From: a bacterium | GTDB taxonomy: Bacteria > Elusimicrobiota > Elusimicrobia > UBA1565 > UBA9628 | Reading direction: 5' to 3' | DNA length: 58,648 nucleotides | Assembly (NCBI GenBank): GCA_021799485.1 | Contig: JAJZAK010000011.1 | Location: 1 to 58,648 of the forward strand | Part shown: piece by piece, positions 42,104-50,031 of the stretch | Layout of the letters: the number at the start of each line of letters is the position of its first letter | How positions within the stretch are numbered: the stretch's first letter is position 1 | Notes under the pieces: model-generated | Databases searched by the model: none | What the model was told of the DNA's origin: nothing | Seen by the model: the letters and a program-made list of their open reading frames with translations, nothing else | Made by a program: the position numbers and the translations under genes

Positions 42104-43125
42104 GGCTCGTTAAGCCAGCCGCGGCGCCGGATCTCCTCGGCGATCTGGACGGCGTTTAAGGCCGCGCCCTTGAGCAGGTTGTCCGAGACGATCCACAAGC
42201 AGAGCTCCCGCCCATCGACGCCGCGCCGCAGCCGCCCCACGTGGACGGGTCCCGACCCCGCGGCGGCAAGGGGCGTCGGGTAGAGGGAGCCTTCGTGAAG
42301 CTTCATCCCCGGGGCGCGCCGCAGGCGTCTTCGCGCCACGGCTTCGTCGGCTTTCCCATGGAAGCGCGCCCAGCAGGCGATGGCGTGCCCGCGGATCGTC
42401 GGCACCCGGACGGCCGTGACGCTCGTCTTGATCCGCGGAGCGCCCAGGACTTTGGCGAGCTCCGCGGCGACCTTGGTCTCCTCATCGGAGCGTCCGAGAA
42501 GATCAAAGGAGCCCACTTGCGGGATGACGTTGCCGGCGATCGGGGCGGGCAGAAACCGCGGCTTCGGGAAGGACGGATTTTCCCCCTTCGCGAGCGCTTG
42601 GGCGAACACGGCCGCTTGCCCGGCGAATTCCTCCAGAGCGCCGCGGCCGGCGCCGGAGACGGACTGGTAGCTCGCGACGCGGAGCTCGCGGATCTTCCAG
42701 AGCCGATGGAGCGGCGAGAGCGCCACGGCGAGCCCCGACATGGTGCAGTTGGGGCCCGCGACGAGGCGGCGGTCGGCCCTTAAGGCGCCGGCGTTCACCT
42801 CGGGGATGATGAGCGGAACCTCGGGATCGAGCCGGAAGGCCGAGCTGTCGTCGATCACCCAAGCGCCGCGGCGCGCCAGGCGCTTGGCGAGGCGTCGCGA
42901 GACGCCGTCCGAGCCGGCGAAAAAAACGAGGCCGCAATCGTTTAAGAGGCGTGAATGGCTTGAGAGCGGGAGTACCGGCGATCGGCGGTCCCGGACGATC
43001 CGCGGGGCATGCCCGCGCGAGGCCGAGAAAAGAAGAAGGCGCGAAAAGGGAAAGCGGCGGCGCTCGATTTGGGAGAGAAGCTCCCCCCCGACCATGCCCG
43101 TGGCGCCCACGACGCCGACGATCAT
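42100..43125 (-). CDS. asd: aspartate-semialdehyde dehydrogenase
   Basis: 341 residues from the ATG at 43125. NADP-binding VGVVGATGMVGGELLSQI, the loop VIDDSSAFRLDPEVPLIIPEVN, the catalytic Cys in VAGPNCTMSGLAVALSPL, QSVSGAGRGALEEF, and the late motif VRVPTIRGHAIAC give a firm assignment. It reduces aspartyl phosphate for lysine, diaminopimelate, methionine and threonine synthesis. It overlaps the response-regulator gene by 4 bases tail to tail, and its start overlaps the stop of the upstream gene. Confidence 0.95.
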   Translation of the reverse strand: MIVGVVGATGMVGGELLSQIERRRFPFSRLLLFSASRGHAPRIVRDRRSPVLPLSSHSRLLNDCGLVFFAGSDGVSRRLAKRLARRGAWVIDDSSAFRLDPEVPLIIPEVNAGALRADRRLVAGPNCTMSGLAVALSPLHRLWKIRELRVASYQSVSGAGRGALEEFAGQAAVFAQALAKGENPSFPKPRFLPAPIAGNVIPQVGSFDLLGRSDEETKVAAELAKVLGAPRIKTSVTAVRVPTIRGHAIACWARFHGKADEAVARRRLRRAPGMKLHEGSLYPTPLAAAGSGPVHVGRLRRGVDGRELCLWIVSDNLLKGAALNAVQIAEEIRRRGWLNEP

Positions 43126-44111
43126 CGCAGGGGCCAAGCCGGACCGTAGCCCACGGAGCCCAGGATGTCGCTCGCCGCGGCGCGCAAAAACGCCGCTTGC
43201 CCTGGCAGCTCCGCGCGATTGACGGTCAGGATCAGGGGCTCGTGGAAAAGGAAGGGCCCCGAGCGCTCCCAGTCGATGCGGTCCGCGGAGAACTCGATCC
43301 AGGCGCGCGAGATATCCCGGCCTTCGGCCGAGAACGAGACGACGACGTCGTCTCCCGAGGAGAGGGCGGAGAAGCCGTGGATGAGAACGGGCGGGCCGTC
43401 GGGCGGGCAAAGCTTGATCGCGAGCGCCGGAAGCAAATTTCCCAGAGGGGTTTCGAGCGCCCCCTCCTCCGCGCGCGGAGGGACTCCCGCGATTTTCTGG
43501 TTGTTCCAGGCGCGCGGCCGATCCATGGAGGCGGGGGCGGTCATCGCGGCCAGGATGGGAGAGCTCGACGCGCTTAAAAAATACGGCGTGACGGACCAGA
43601 CGATGAGGTAATTGGGTTGGGTGAAGCTGACGAGCGCCGCGGGCACCTCGGCCCAGAACCACTCCGCCTCTCCGACGCCGTTTTGGCCCTCCGATTGTCC
43701 GCTTTCCAAAGGAATGTCCGCCGCCCTGGCGACCATGAAGCTCTGCTGCGAGCCAAACGACGGCGTCTGGGAGATGGCCATGTAGATCTTCCCCGAGAGG
43801 CGTTGGCTGATCCACGGCTTGTCGGGGTCCGGTTTTGTCTTGGCCCTGCCGATCTTGGCGCCGATGAAAGTCCGCGGGAACTCTCCCATCGGCGCCGGCG
43901 GCAGCTCGACGATCCAGGCATTGTTATAGCCGATGTACCAGTTACCGTCGGAGCCGCCATTCGCGAATCGGTTGAAGTCGTTGATGTTGGGCCACAAAGC
44001 CAGATAGCTCGGCAGGGTGGAGCTCGTCGAAACCGTTGGAGGCGAGAAGTCGGCCGCGAGGCAATGACCGGATAAAAACGTTATCGAAGCAATAATGAGC
44101 TTCTCTAGCAT
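43122..44111 (-). CDS. exported hypothetical protein
   Basis: 329 residues with a short signal peptide (MLEKLIIASITFLSGHCLAA). The body is rich in Pro, Ser and aromatic residues (LALWPNINDFNRFANGG, NAWIVELPPAPMGEF, AEWFWAEVPAALVSF) and probably beta-rich; the C-terminal 80 residues look like an Ig-like or fibronectin-like module (DDVVVSFSAEGRDISRAWIE). I recognise no family. It lies between parB and asd on the same strand and overlaps both slightly. Confidence 0.65.
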   Translation of the reverse strand: MLEKLIIASITFLSGHCLAADFSPPTVSTSSTLPSYLALWPNINDFNRFANGGSDGNWYIGYNNAWIVELPPAPMGEFPRTFIGAKIGRAKTKPDPDKPWISQRLSGKIYMAISQTPSFGSQQSFMVARAADIPLESGQSEGQNGVGEAEWFWAEVPAALVSFTQPNYLIVWSVTPYFLSASSSPILAAMTAPASMDRPRAWNNQKIAGVPPRAEEGALETPLGNLLPALAIKLCPPDGPPVLIHGFSALSSGDDVVVSFSAEGRDISRAWIEFSADRIDWERSGPFLFHEPLILTVNRAELPGQAAFLRAAASDILGSVGYGPAWPLR

Positions 44112-44974
44112 TTATTCAACAAATTAATTACTTTTTCGAATTCGTCTATTGAATAAAAATGTATTGAAATAAATCCTTTTTTATTTAGTTTTGCGACGTT
44201 TATTTCAACCTTTGTTCCAAAAATATTCATGAGCCGAGATTCAATATCAAGAATATCTGAAGATTTTGCCGTAAGTTTTCTTGATCGAGATGACGCATTC
44301 TTGTCGTTGGCGAGCGATTCGGAGGCTCTGACAGAGAGGGACTCGTCGAGCATCTTGGCAAAAAGTTTTTTTCGTTCGACGGGGTCCTTGATCATGAGAA
44401 GGGCGCGTCCATGGCCCTCGCTGATCTTGCCTTCCTGCATGGCGGCCTGCATGTCATCGGGAAGATCAAGAAGGCGCAGGATATTGGCGATGGCCGACCG
44501 AGATTTCCCGGCAAGCTCGGCGATCTGGGCCTGGGTGTGTTTGTAATCCTCCATGAGCTTCAAGTAGCCGAGCGCCTCTTCAATCGGGTTAAGGTCGTCG
44601 CGCTGGAGGTTTTCGATCAGAGCAAGTCCCAGACGTTCCGCGTCATCGGGCGACTCGCGAACGACGACATCGACTTCTTTGAGACCAGCGAGCTCGGCGG
44701 CGCGCAGACGCCTCTCGCCGGCGATCAACTCATAATGGCCGTCACCGCCGTCCTTGGCCACGAGAAGCGGCTGGGCAATCCCATGCTTTTTGATCGAAGC
44801 GGCGAGGGCGGAGAGTTTTTCCGGGTCGAAATATTTGCGCGGCTGAAGGCGATTGGGACGTATTTTATCGATGGGAATGGCCGTCTTTTTGACGTTCCCT
44901 CCCGTTTCTGGAGTTGTTGCCGACAATTCATTAGGAATGAGCATGGACAATCCCTTCCCTAGAGCTTTTCTCAT
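44105..44974 (-). CDS. parB: chromosome partitioning protein ParB
   Basis: 289 residues from the ATG at 44974, with AAGGAGG 6 bases upstream. Seen: KALGKGLSMLI at the N-terminus, the CTPase/partition domain (LQPRKYFDPEKL, HYELIAGERRLRAAELAGL, IENLQRDDLNPIEEALGY), a helix-turn-helix (TQAQIAELAGKSRSAIANIL) for parS binding, and a C-terminal dimerisation region. GERRxRA is the CTP-binding motif. The base composition is lower in GC than the neighbours. It pairs with parA and the parS site upstream. Confidence 0.96.
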   Translation of the reverse strand: MRKALGKGLSMLIPNELSATTPETGGNVKKTAIPIDKIRPNRLQPRKYFDPEKLSALAASIKKHGIAQPLLVAKDGGDGHYELIAGERRLRAAELAGLKEVDVVVRESPDDAERLGLALIENLQRDDLNPIEEALGYLKLMEDYKHTQAQIAELAGKSRSAIANILRLLDLPDDMQAAMQEGKISEGHGRALLMIKDPVERKKLFAKMLDESLSVRASESLANDKNASSRSRKLTAKSSDILDIESRLMNIFGTKVEINVAKLNKKGFISIHFYSIDEFEKVINLLNKC

Positions 44975-45768
44975 ATCGATGCCTCCTTGGCGGATGCCGC
45001 CGCCTCCATTCCAAGCCTGGCGGCCATTTCTTTGGCCAGTTCCAAATACGCCGCGGCGCCTCGCGAATTCTGGTCGTATCCAAAAATGCTTTTCCCGAAA
45101 CTTGGAGCCTCGGCTATCCGCACATTGCGCGGGATCATTGTTGAAAAAAGACGCTGGCCAAGGAATTTCGATAGTTCGCCGCGGACCTGATTGGCCAGGA
45201 CGATTCTCGGGTCGTACATGGTCAAGAGGCCGTCGATTTCGATGGCCGGATTCCATGCCTTCTTGACGCGATCGATTGTCTCCATGAGCTGGGCGACGCC
45301 TTCCATGGCGTAGTATTCGGATTGAATGGGAATAAGGACGCGGCCGCAGGCGTTAAGCGCATTGAGCGTCAGCACGCCGAGAGATGGCGGGCAGTCGATG
45401 AATATAATGTCGAATCTATCTTTAATGGACGAAAGCGCCCCCCGCAGGCGGCTTTCCTTGGCCATGGCGCCGGTAAGTTCGGCTTCGACGCCAATGAGAT
45501 CGTTTCCAGAGCCAACAATTGAATAGTTCGGAATATCGGTGTTCTTGACGGTCGATTCAATGGCGGCAAGATCAACGAGAACATTATAAATGCTTGGAGA
45601 AACGCTCCTCTTATCAAATCCCGCGGCGGATGTGGCGTTTCCTTGGGGATCGAGGTCAATGAGAAGCGACTTGTGGCCCAAAATAGCCATGGCCGCCGAT
45701 AAATTGACGGCCGTCGTTGTTTTGCCAACCCCCCCTTTTTGATTGGATACGGCAATAATCTCAGACAT
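44971..45768 (-). CDS. parA: chromosome partitioning ATPase ParA (Soj)
   Basis: 265 residues, usual for chromosomal ParA without an N-terminal HTH. Deviant Walker A KGGVGKTTTAVNLSAAMA, Walker A' LLIDLDPQGNATSAAG, Walker B IIFIDCPPSLGVLTLNAL and the ARIL-type NVRIAEAPSFGKSI segment are all present. It works with ParB-parS in origin segregation. The stop overlaps the parB start. Confidence 0.97.
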   Translation of the reverse strand: MSEIIAVSNQKGGVGKTTTAVNLSAAMAILGHKSLLIDLDPQGNATSAAGFDKRSVSPSIYNVLVDLAAIESTVKNTDIPNYSIVGSGNDLIGVEAELTGAMAKESRLRGALSSIKDRFDIIFIDCPPSLGVLTLNALNACGRVLIPIQSEYYAMEGVAQLMETIDRVKKAWNPAIEIDGLLTMYDPRIVLANQVRGELSKFLGQRLFSTMIPRNVRIAEAPSFGKSIFGYDQNSRGAAAYLELAKEMAARLGMEAAASAKEASI

Positions 45769-45779
45769 GGATTGGGAAT

Positions 45780-45795
45780 TGTTTCACGTGAAACA
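45780..45795. promoter_or_regulatory. parS centromere site
   Basis: TGTTTCACGTGAAACA, a perfect 16-bp palindrome identical to the universal parS consensus, 12 bases upstream of the parA start. ParB would load here. The position also allows autoregulation of parAB. Confidence 0.96.
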
Positions 45796-45931
45796 TGATA
45801 TGGCGGGCGGCGTCCGGGAAGACATATTATGAACATTGCCGTATTGTGTCAATGGTGACGGCCCCCGCCTTTTTTCTTGAAGACAGCCTCAAAACCGAAA
45901 AAACAGAGAGTCTGGTTTATAGACGTTATTA

Positions 45932-45960
45932 TTTGACAAACAATATCTTATTTTATCATA
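45932..45960 (+). promoter_or_regulatory. candidate promoter in an AT-rich patch
   Basis: TTGACA (45932-45937), a 17-base spacer and TCATAT (45955-45960), in the most AT-rich stretch of this part of the window. It points toward the 154-bp repeat and the wzm/wzt genes. The TTTTATCAT repeats in the same place could equally be an unwinding region. Confidence 0.45.
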
Positions 45961-45990
45961 TTTTATCATCACAAGGGGGCGGGTCTTCAT

Positions 45991-46144
45991 AATTCACGCG
46001 CCCGGCCCCGGCTCGGCCGACGCCTCGCGGGGACTGGGCAAGAGGAGAACATCCGCGCCCAGCTGCTGGGAAAAAGACTCCTCGACTCTCCCACAGGAAA
46101 GATCTCAAGGCTTCGCGCCGTGTGAAAAGTGAAGACCTGACCCC
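45991..46144 (+). repeat. 154-bp dispersed repeat, left copy
   Basis: Near-identical, in inverted orientation, to 55676-55886. It runs from AATTCACGCGCCCGG to GTGAAGACCTGACCCC. This copy has a single version of the 57-base unit that is duplicated in the right copy. It is non-coding and lies just upstream of wzm. Confidence 0.88.
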
Positions 46145-46173
46145 GAGGCTTTGATATAATTCGAGCGCGAGCG

Positions 46174-46938
46174 ATGAGGCTTTATTTCGACCGGCTCTTC
46201 CAGATGGCCCGCTGCGAGTGGCTTTTGCGCGAGCAGTCGAACCTTTTCGGCTTTATGTGGACCTTGCTTCAGCCGCTCCTTCTTTTTATCGTCTTTTACG
46301 GGCTCTTCACGAAGTGGATGGGGCCCAAGACGCCGAACTACGGCGCGTTCCTCGTCATCGGCATCGTGCATTACAATTTCTTCCAGAACACGACCTCATA
46401 CGTCCTGACGAGCCTTCGCCGGCGCGCCGCGCTTCTGACCAATTTCCCGATGCCGCGGGACCTCTTCGTTTTTGCCGCCGGCCTGAGCGGCTTGGCGTCG
46501 CATCTTTTGGAAGTGCTGGTGATGTTCGCCTTCCTGATCTTTTTAGGAACGCCGTTTCGTTCGACATGGTTTCTGATCCCGTTGATTCTTCTTCTCGAAG
46601 CCGTGCTCGTGCTGGGCGTGTTCTCGCCCCTGCTCGCCGTCTGGGGGGCCCAGTTCTCCGACTTCGACAGAATCTGGGGGCTCTTGACCACCATGGGGAT
46701 GTTCCTGACCCCGGTCTTTTACCCTCTGGAGATCATTGAGCCAAGCAAGAGGGAGCTCATCCGCCTCAACCCCGTCGCCGTGATCATCGGCATGTCGCGC
46801 CGCGCGATCATCGACGGCCAGGGCCCCGGGGTCCTCCGCTACCTCGCCATCCTGGCGATTTTCGCCGCGCTCTCCGCGGCGAGCTATGCCTACTTTAAAA
46901 GACACGAGCCCCATCTCGCGGACTACGTTCTGACATAA
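46174..46938 (+). CDS. ABC-2 polysaccharide exporter permease (Wzm-like)
   Basis: 254 residues with six membrane helices. MRLYFDRLFQMARCEWLLREQ and FGFMWTLLQPLLLFIVFYGL match the N-terminus of O-antigen and teichoic-acid exporters, with the amphipathic motif LRRRAALLTNFPMPRDLF and LTPVFYPLEIIE in the second half. It forms the inner-membrane export channel for a lipid-linked glycan with the ATPase encoded next. A TATAAT-like box lies 14 bases before the ATG. Confidence 0.9.
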   Translation: MRLYFDRLFQMARCEWLLREQSNLFGFMWTLLQPLLLFIVFYGLFTKWMGPKTPNYGAFLVIGIVHYNFFQNTTSYVLTSLRRRAALLTNFPMPRDLFVFAAGLSGLASHLLEVLVMFAFLIFLGTPFRSTWFLIPLILLLEAVLVLGVFSPLLAVWGAQFSDFDRIWGLLTTMGMFLTPVFYPLEIIEPSKRELIRLNPVAVIIGMSRRAIIDGQGPGVLRYLAILAIFAALSAASYAYFKRHEPHLADYVLT

Positions 46939-46945
46939 GGGCTTT

Positions 46946-47701
46946 ATGTCCGAATACGCGATCGAGGCTTCCAACCTGGGCAAGCGTTATTATCTTCAAA
47001 CGAGATCGTCGAGGACGTTCCCCCGCCGGGTCCTCTATTGGTTTTGGCCGCGCGTCGACGAGAGGCCGATCTGGGCGCTGCGCCACGTGGATTTGGCCGT
47101 CAAGAGGGGGGAGGCGGTCGGGGTCATCGGGCCCAACGGCGCGGGGAAAACCACGCTTCTTCAAGTCCTGGCGGGCCTTCTGGCCCCCTCGGAGGGGAAA
47201 ATGCGGGTTCGCGGGAGAATCAGCTCCTTCATGGGCCTCGCTTCGGCCGTCTATCCCGAGCTCACCGTCGAGGAGAATCTTTTCCTCATGGGGACCATCT
47301 TCGGGATGACGCGGGCGGTGGTCAAAAAGAAGATCGCGGAGATCGTCGAGTTCGGCGACTTCGGCAAATACCGCCATGCCCTTTTTACGCAGCTCTCGGC
47401 CGGCTACCAGATGCGGGTGATCGTCTCGGCGGCGCTGCACGCCCCGATCGACATCCTTCTCATGGACGAGATGGTCACGGCGGGTGATGCGATCATCTCG
47501 GAGCGCTTCTGGGCCAAGATGCTCGATCTGCGCAAGCAGGGGACGACCATCGTCCTCGCCTCCCACGCGATGCCCCTCATCGAGGCCTACTGCAGCCGCG
47601 TCATCGAGCTCAACCGGGGGCGCCTCGTCAACGCGGGAAAACCCGCGACCGCCGCCAGGGCGTATTACGAGCGCCACGGCGTCGACGGCGGCGCCGACTA
47701 G
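46946..47701 (+). CDS. ABC polysaccharide exporter ATPase (Wzt-like)
   Basis: 251 residues. Walker A IGPNGAGKTTLLQVLAG, Q-loop area ISSFMGLASAVYPELTVEEN, a degenerate signature LSAGYQMRV (LSSGM/LSAGY is usual in Wzt and TagH), Walker B IDILLMDEMV and the switch His in LASHAMPLI. It lacks the C-terminal carbohydrate-binding domain of some Wzt proteins, so substrate choice probably depends on upstream enzymes such as the GT9 enzymes further on. Confidence 0.92.
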   Translation: MSEYAIEASNLGKRYYLQTRSSRTFPRRVLYWFWPRVDERPIWALRHVDLAVKRGEAVGVIGPNGAGKTTLLQVLAGLLAPSEGKMRVRGRISSFMGLASAVYPELTVEENLFLMGTIFGMTRAVVKKKIAEIVEFGDFGKYRHALFTQLSAGYQMRVIVSAALHAPIDILLMDEMVTAGDAIISERFWAKMLDLRKQGTTIVLASHAMPLIEAYCSRVIELNRGRLVNAGKPATAARAYYERHGVDGGAD

Positions 47702-47714
47702 TTCGCGGGACGTC

Positions 47715-48881
47715 ATGGCGGGCGTTTATCCCATGAGGGCGATACGGTTTAAAAGCCCCCCGGATGCCCTGGCGAGCTTCCTCTGCCCGCCCTACGACTC
47801 CATCACGGCCGGCGAGGCGTCGCGTCTCAGGAAAAATCCGCTTAACGCCGTCCACCTGGAGCTGCCCGAGGGGGAAAGCGCCAAGCCCTACGAGGCCGCG
47901 GCCCGGACCTGGCGGCGCTGGCGGAAGAAGGGAGTGCTTGAGGCGGAGGACGGAGAGGGCTTTTACGTCCTGGAGGAAAATTTCTTTCATGGGGGCCGTC
48001 GGCTCCGGCGCCTGGGGCTTCTGGCGGCCTTGGGCATCGCGGGCCGCGATGCCCGGGCGCTCCTGCCCCACGAACGCACGATCGAGGCCCCCGTTCTCCA
48101 CCGGCTGCGCCTCCTTGAAGCCGCGCGGGCGAACACGAGCCCCATCTTCTCCATTTGCCCTGATCCGGGGGGGCGGATTCTCAAGCTTTTAAAAGAGATC
48201 AGCGCGGAGAGCGCTCCGGTCGTCAAAAGCCATGCCGAGGAAGAGGCGGAGTTCAAGCTCTGGCGCGTTCCGGAGAGCCCCGTCGCCGCTCGTCTGCGCC
48301 GACTGCTCGCCCGCCAAAAGGCCTTCATCGCCGACGGCCATCATCGGCTCGAGGCGGCGAGGCGCTATCACGCCGAGGTTCGAACCGCGGCGTCGAGGGC
48401 CGTCTTGGCGGGCATCTATCCTGGGAGCCAAAAAAGCCTCGTCGTCCTCGCGGCGCATCGGGTTGTCGGCCGCGCGCTTCAAGGCCGGGCGCGCGGGCTC
48501 GCGCGGCTCGTGGAGATGCCCTCCATGAGGGCGCTCCTATCCCGTTTGCGCGCGGAGAAAAATCCGTACGCCTTCGGTCTCTGGGACCAAGGATTCCATC
48601 TAGGAATACCCCGAGACGCGTCGGGATGCCGCACGCGGCTTTCGGTCGAGTGGGTCGGCCGGCGGCTTTTGCGCGGCATGCCGCCAAGCGCGATCCGCTA
48701 TCTTCATGATCCCGCCGCGGCGGCCGCGATGGCCGGCGCGGCGGGCGGAGCCGCGGTCTTCGTCAAGCCTCCCACCTTGCGGGGGCTTTTCCGAGCGGCC
48801 CGGGGCGGCCTCCTGCCGCAAAAATCCACGTACTTCACGCCCAAGATCCCGACGGGGATCCTTTTCAGGGAAATTCGGTGA
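47715..48881 (+). CDS. DUF1015 family protein
   Basis: 388 residues from the ATG at 47715. Family landmarks are FLCPPYDSITAGEASRL, NAVHLELPEGE, YEAAARTWRRWRKKGVL, LLPHERTIEAP and FIADGHHRLEAARRYH, the last being the most conserved block of DUF1015. The family is widespread and is often found near serine or 2-hydroxyacid metabolism genes, but has no proven activity. The dehydrogenase encoded two genes downstream fits that. The C-terminus lies inside a palindromic repeat: the stop codon is within its left arm. Confidence 0.88.
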   Translation: MAGVYPMRAIRFKSPPDALASFLCPPYDSITAGEASRLRKNPLNAVHLELPEGESAKPYEAAARTWRRWRKKGVLEAEDGEGFYVLEENFFHGGRRLRRLGLLAALGIAGRDARALLPHERTIEAPVLHRLRLLEAARANTSPIFSICPDPGGRILKLLKEISAESAPVVKSHAEEEAEFKLWRVPESPVAARLRRLLARQKAFIADGHHRLEAARRYHAEVRTAASRAVLAGIYPGSQKSLVVLAAHRVVGRALQGRARGLARLVEMPSMRALLSRLRAEKNPYAFGLWDQGFHLGIPRDASGCRTRLSVEWVGRRLLRGMPPSAIRYLHDPAAAAAMAGAAGGAAVFVKPPTLRGLFRAARGGLLPQKSTYFTPKIPTGILFREIR

Positions 48882-48957
48882 CACCATCCTTAATTCCCAT
48901 GCCCCCAAGTTATTCGGGGAAGCCGCGGAGGAATTAAGGATGGTGTCACCGAATTTC
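48870..48957. repeat. palindromic element between convergent genes (GGTGTCACC class)
   Basis: Perfect 28-bp arms (GAAATTCGGTGACACCATCC... and its complement) enclose a 32-base loop. It supplies the stop codon of the DUF1015 gene and ends 2 bases before the stop of the dus gene. It could serve as a bidirectional terminator. Same arm core as the element inside dnaX. Confidence 0.93.
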
Positions 48958-48958
48958 A

Positions 48959-49999
48959 TCAGCCTTCTCCGGCGAGCAGCAACGGCACGGCGGGAGGGGG
49001 GAGATCCAAGGGAAGCGCCGCGAAGAAATCCTCGATCATGCGGCGGATGAGGCCCAGGTCCATGGTGCGGCAAACTCCGGATCGGATCGCCTTGTTGCCC
49101 GGAAGCCCCGCCGTATACCAGACGACGGTCCGGCGCATATGGAGCGCCGCCTGGCGCCCGCCCTGCCATTCGATCTCGAGATCGAAATGCTTGAGGAGAG
49201 CCTTGAGGCGCTCCTGGACCGTGGGGGGAACGGGAGGCGCCGGAAATACGGGGACACCTTGCTGCAAGGTGTCCCCGTATTTCCACGCCCTCTCAAGCTG
49301 TCGATAGATCCAGGGATTTCCGAGGGCGCCGCGGCCGACCATCACCCCGTCGACGCCGGAAAGCGCCCTGAGGGCGGCCAAGTCGGAATCCTGGGATAAG
49401 TCGCCGTTTCCGAAGACGGGGAGAGAAACCGCGGACTTCACGCGGCCGATCGCTCTCCAATCCGCGGCTCCGGCATAGCCCTGCTTCTGCGTTCGCCCGT
49501 GGATGGTCGCCGCCGAAAGCCCGCAATCCCGCGCGATCCGGACGATGGCCAGGGCTTGCGAGCCGCCCGCGTCGTCGATCCCGGAACGCATCTTGACCGT
49601 GACGGGGATTGTGACCGCTCGGCGCACGGCGGAAAAGACCGATTCGGCCGCCCGCGGGTTTCCCAGCATCGCCGCTCCCTCCCCGTTGGCGATCACCTTG
49701 CGCACGGGGCAGCCCAGGTTGATGTCCAAAAGATCGAAGCCCAGTTCCTCGATGATCCGGGCCGCCTCGGCCATCATCGCCGGCTCGCGGCCCAGGATCT
49801 GGGCGCCGACGGGATGGTCCTCCGGGCAGGTCTGGAGAGTCTTGAGGGTTTTGGGGTTTCTTCGGACCAGGGCTTGGGCTGAGACCATCTCGGCGAAGGC
49901 GAAGGAAAGACCGTGCTCGCGGGCGATCAGCCTGAAAGGCAGATCGGTGCAGGCGACCATCGGCGCCTGGACGATCGGGGAGGGGAACGGTCCCGGCAT
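48959..49999 (-). CDS. tRNA-dihydrouridine synthase (Dus family) with an inserted peptide
   Basis: 346 residues. FMN TIM barrel: VQAPMVACTDLPFRLIAREH, LLDINLGCPVRKVIANGEGA, VTVKMRSGIDD, AATIHGRTQKQGYAG (catalytic-loop region), VFGNGDLS and GVMVGRGALGNPWI. It reduces uridine in the tRNA D-loop. DusB-like by sequence. Residues about 239-253 (KYGDTLQQGVPVF) are encoded by a perfect palindrome and separate the barrel from the C-terminal helical domain. The gene starts at 49999, divergent from the dehydrogenase gene with 32 bases between them. Confidence 0.93.
   Translation of the reverse strand: MPGPFPSPIVQAPMVACTDLPFRLIAREHGLSFAFAEMVSAQALVRRNPKTLKTLQTCPEDHPVGAQILGREPAMMAEAARIIEELGFDLLDINLGCPVRKVIANGEGAAMLGNPRAAESVFSAVRRAVTIPVTVKMRSGIDDAGGSQALAIVRIARDCGLSAATIHGRTQKQGYAGAADWRAIGRVKSAVSLPVFGNGDLSQDSDLAALRALSGVDGVMVGRGALGNPWIYRQLERAWKYGDTLQQGVPVFPAPPVPPTVQERLKALLKHFDLEIEWQGGRQAALHMRRTVVWYTAGLPGNKAIRSGVCRTMDLGLIRRMIEDFFAALPLDLPPPAVPLLLAGEG
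49242..49284. repeat. palindrome within dus (GGTGTCCCC class)
   Basis: Two perfect 21-bp arms around one central T; the core is GGGGACACCTTGC/GCAAGGTGTCCCC. Translated in frame as part of the Dus protein. Confidence 0.95.
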
Positions 50000-50012
50000 T
50001 GGAACAGTTTAT

Positions 50013-50020
50013 TATAATGG
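50013..50020. promoter_or_regulatory. shared divergent -10 region (TATAAT on both strands)
   Basis: TATAATGG on the plus strand, with ATTATAAT (50011-50018) self-complementary, so that a TATAAT box faces each way. The dus ATG (49999) and the dehydrogenase ATG (50032) each lie 12-14 bases from it, which implies near-leaderless transcripts. No clear -35 boxes. Confidence 0.5.
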
Positions 50021-50031
50021 TGCCTGGCGCC

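Noticed and set aside
45932-45975. Replication origin
   Set aside because: AT-rich and near parS, but no DnaA-box cluster and no dnaA gene, so kept only as a weak possibility.
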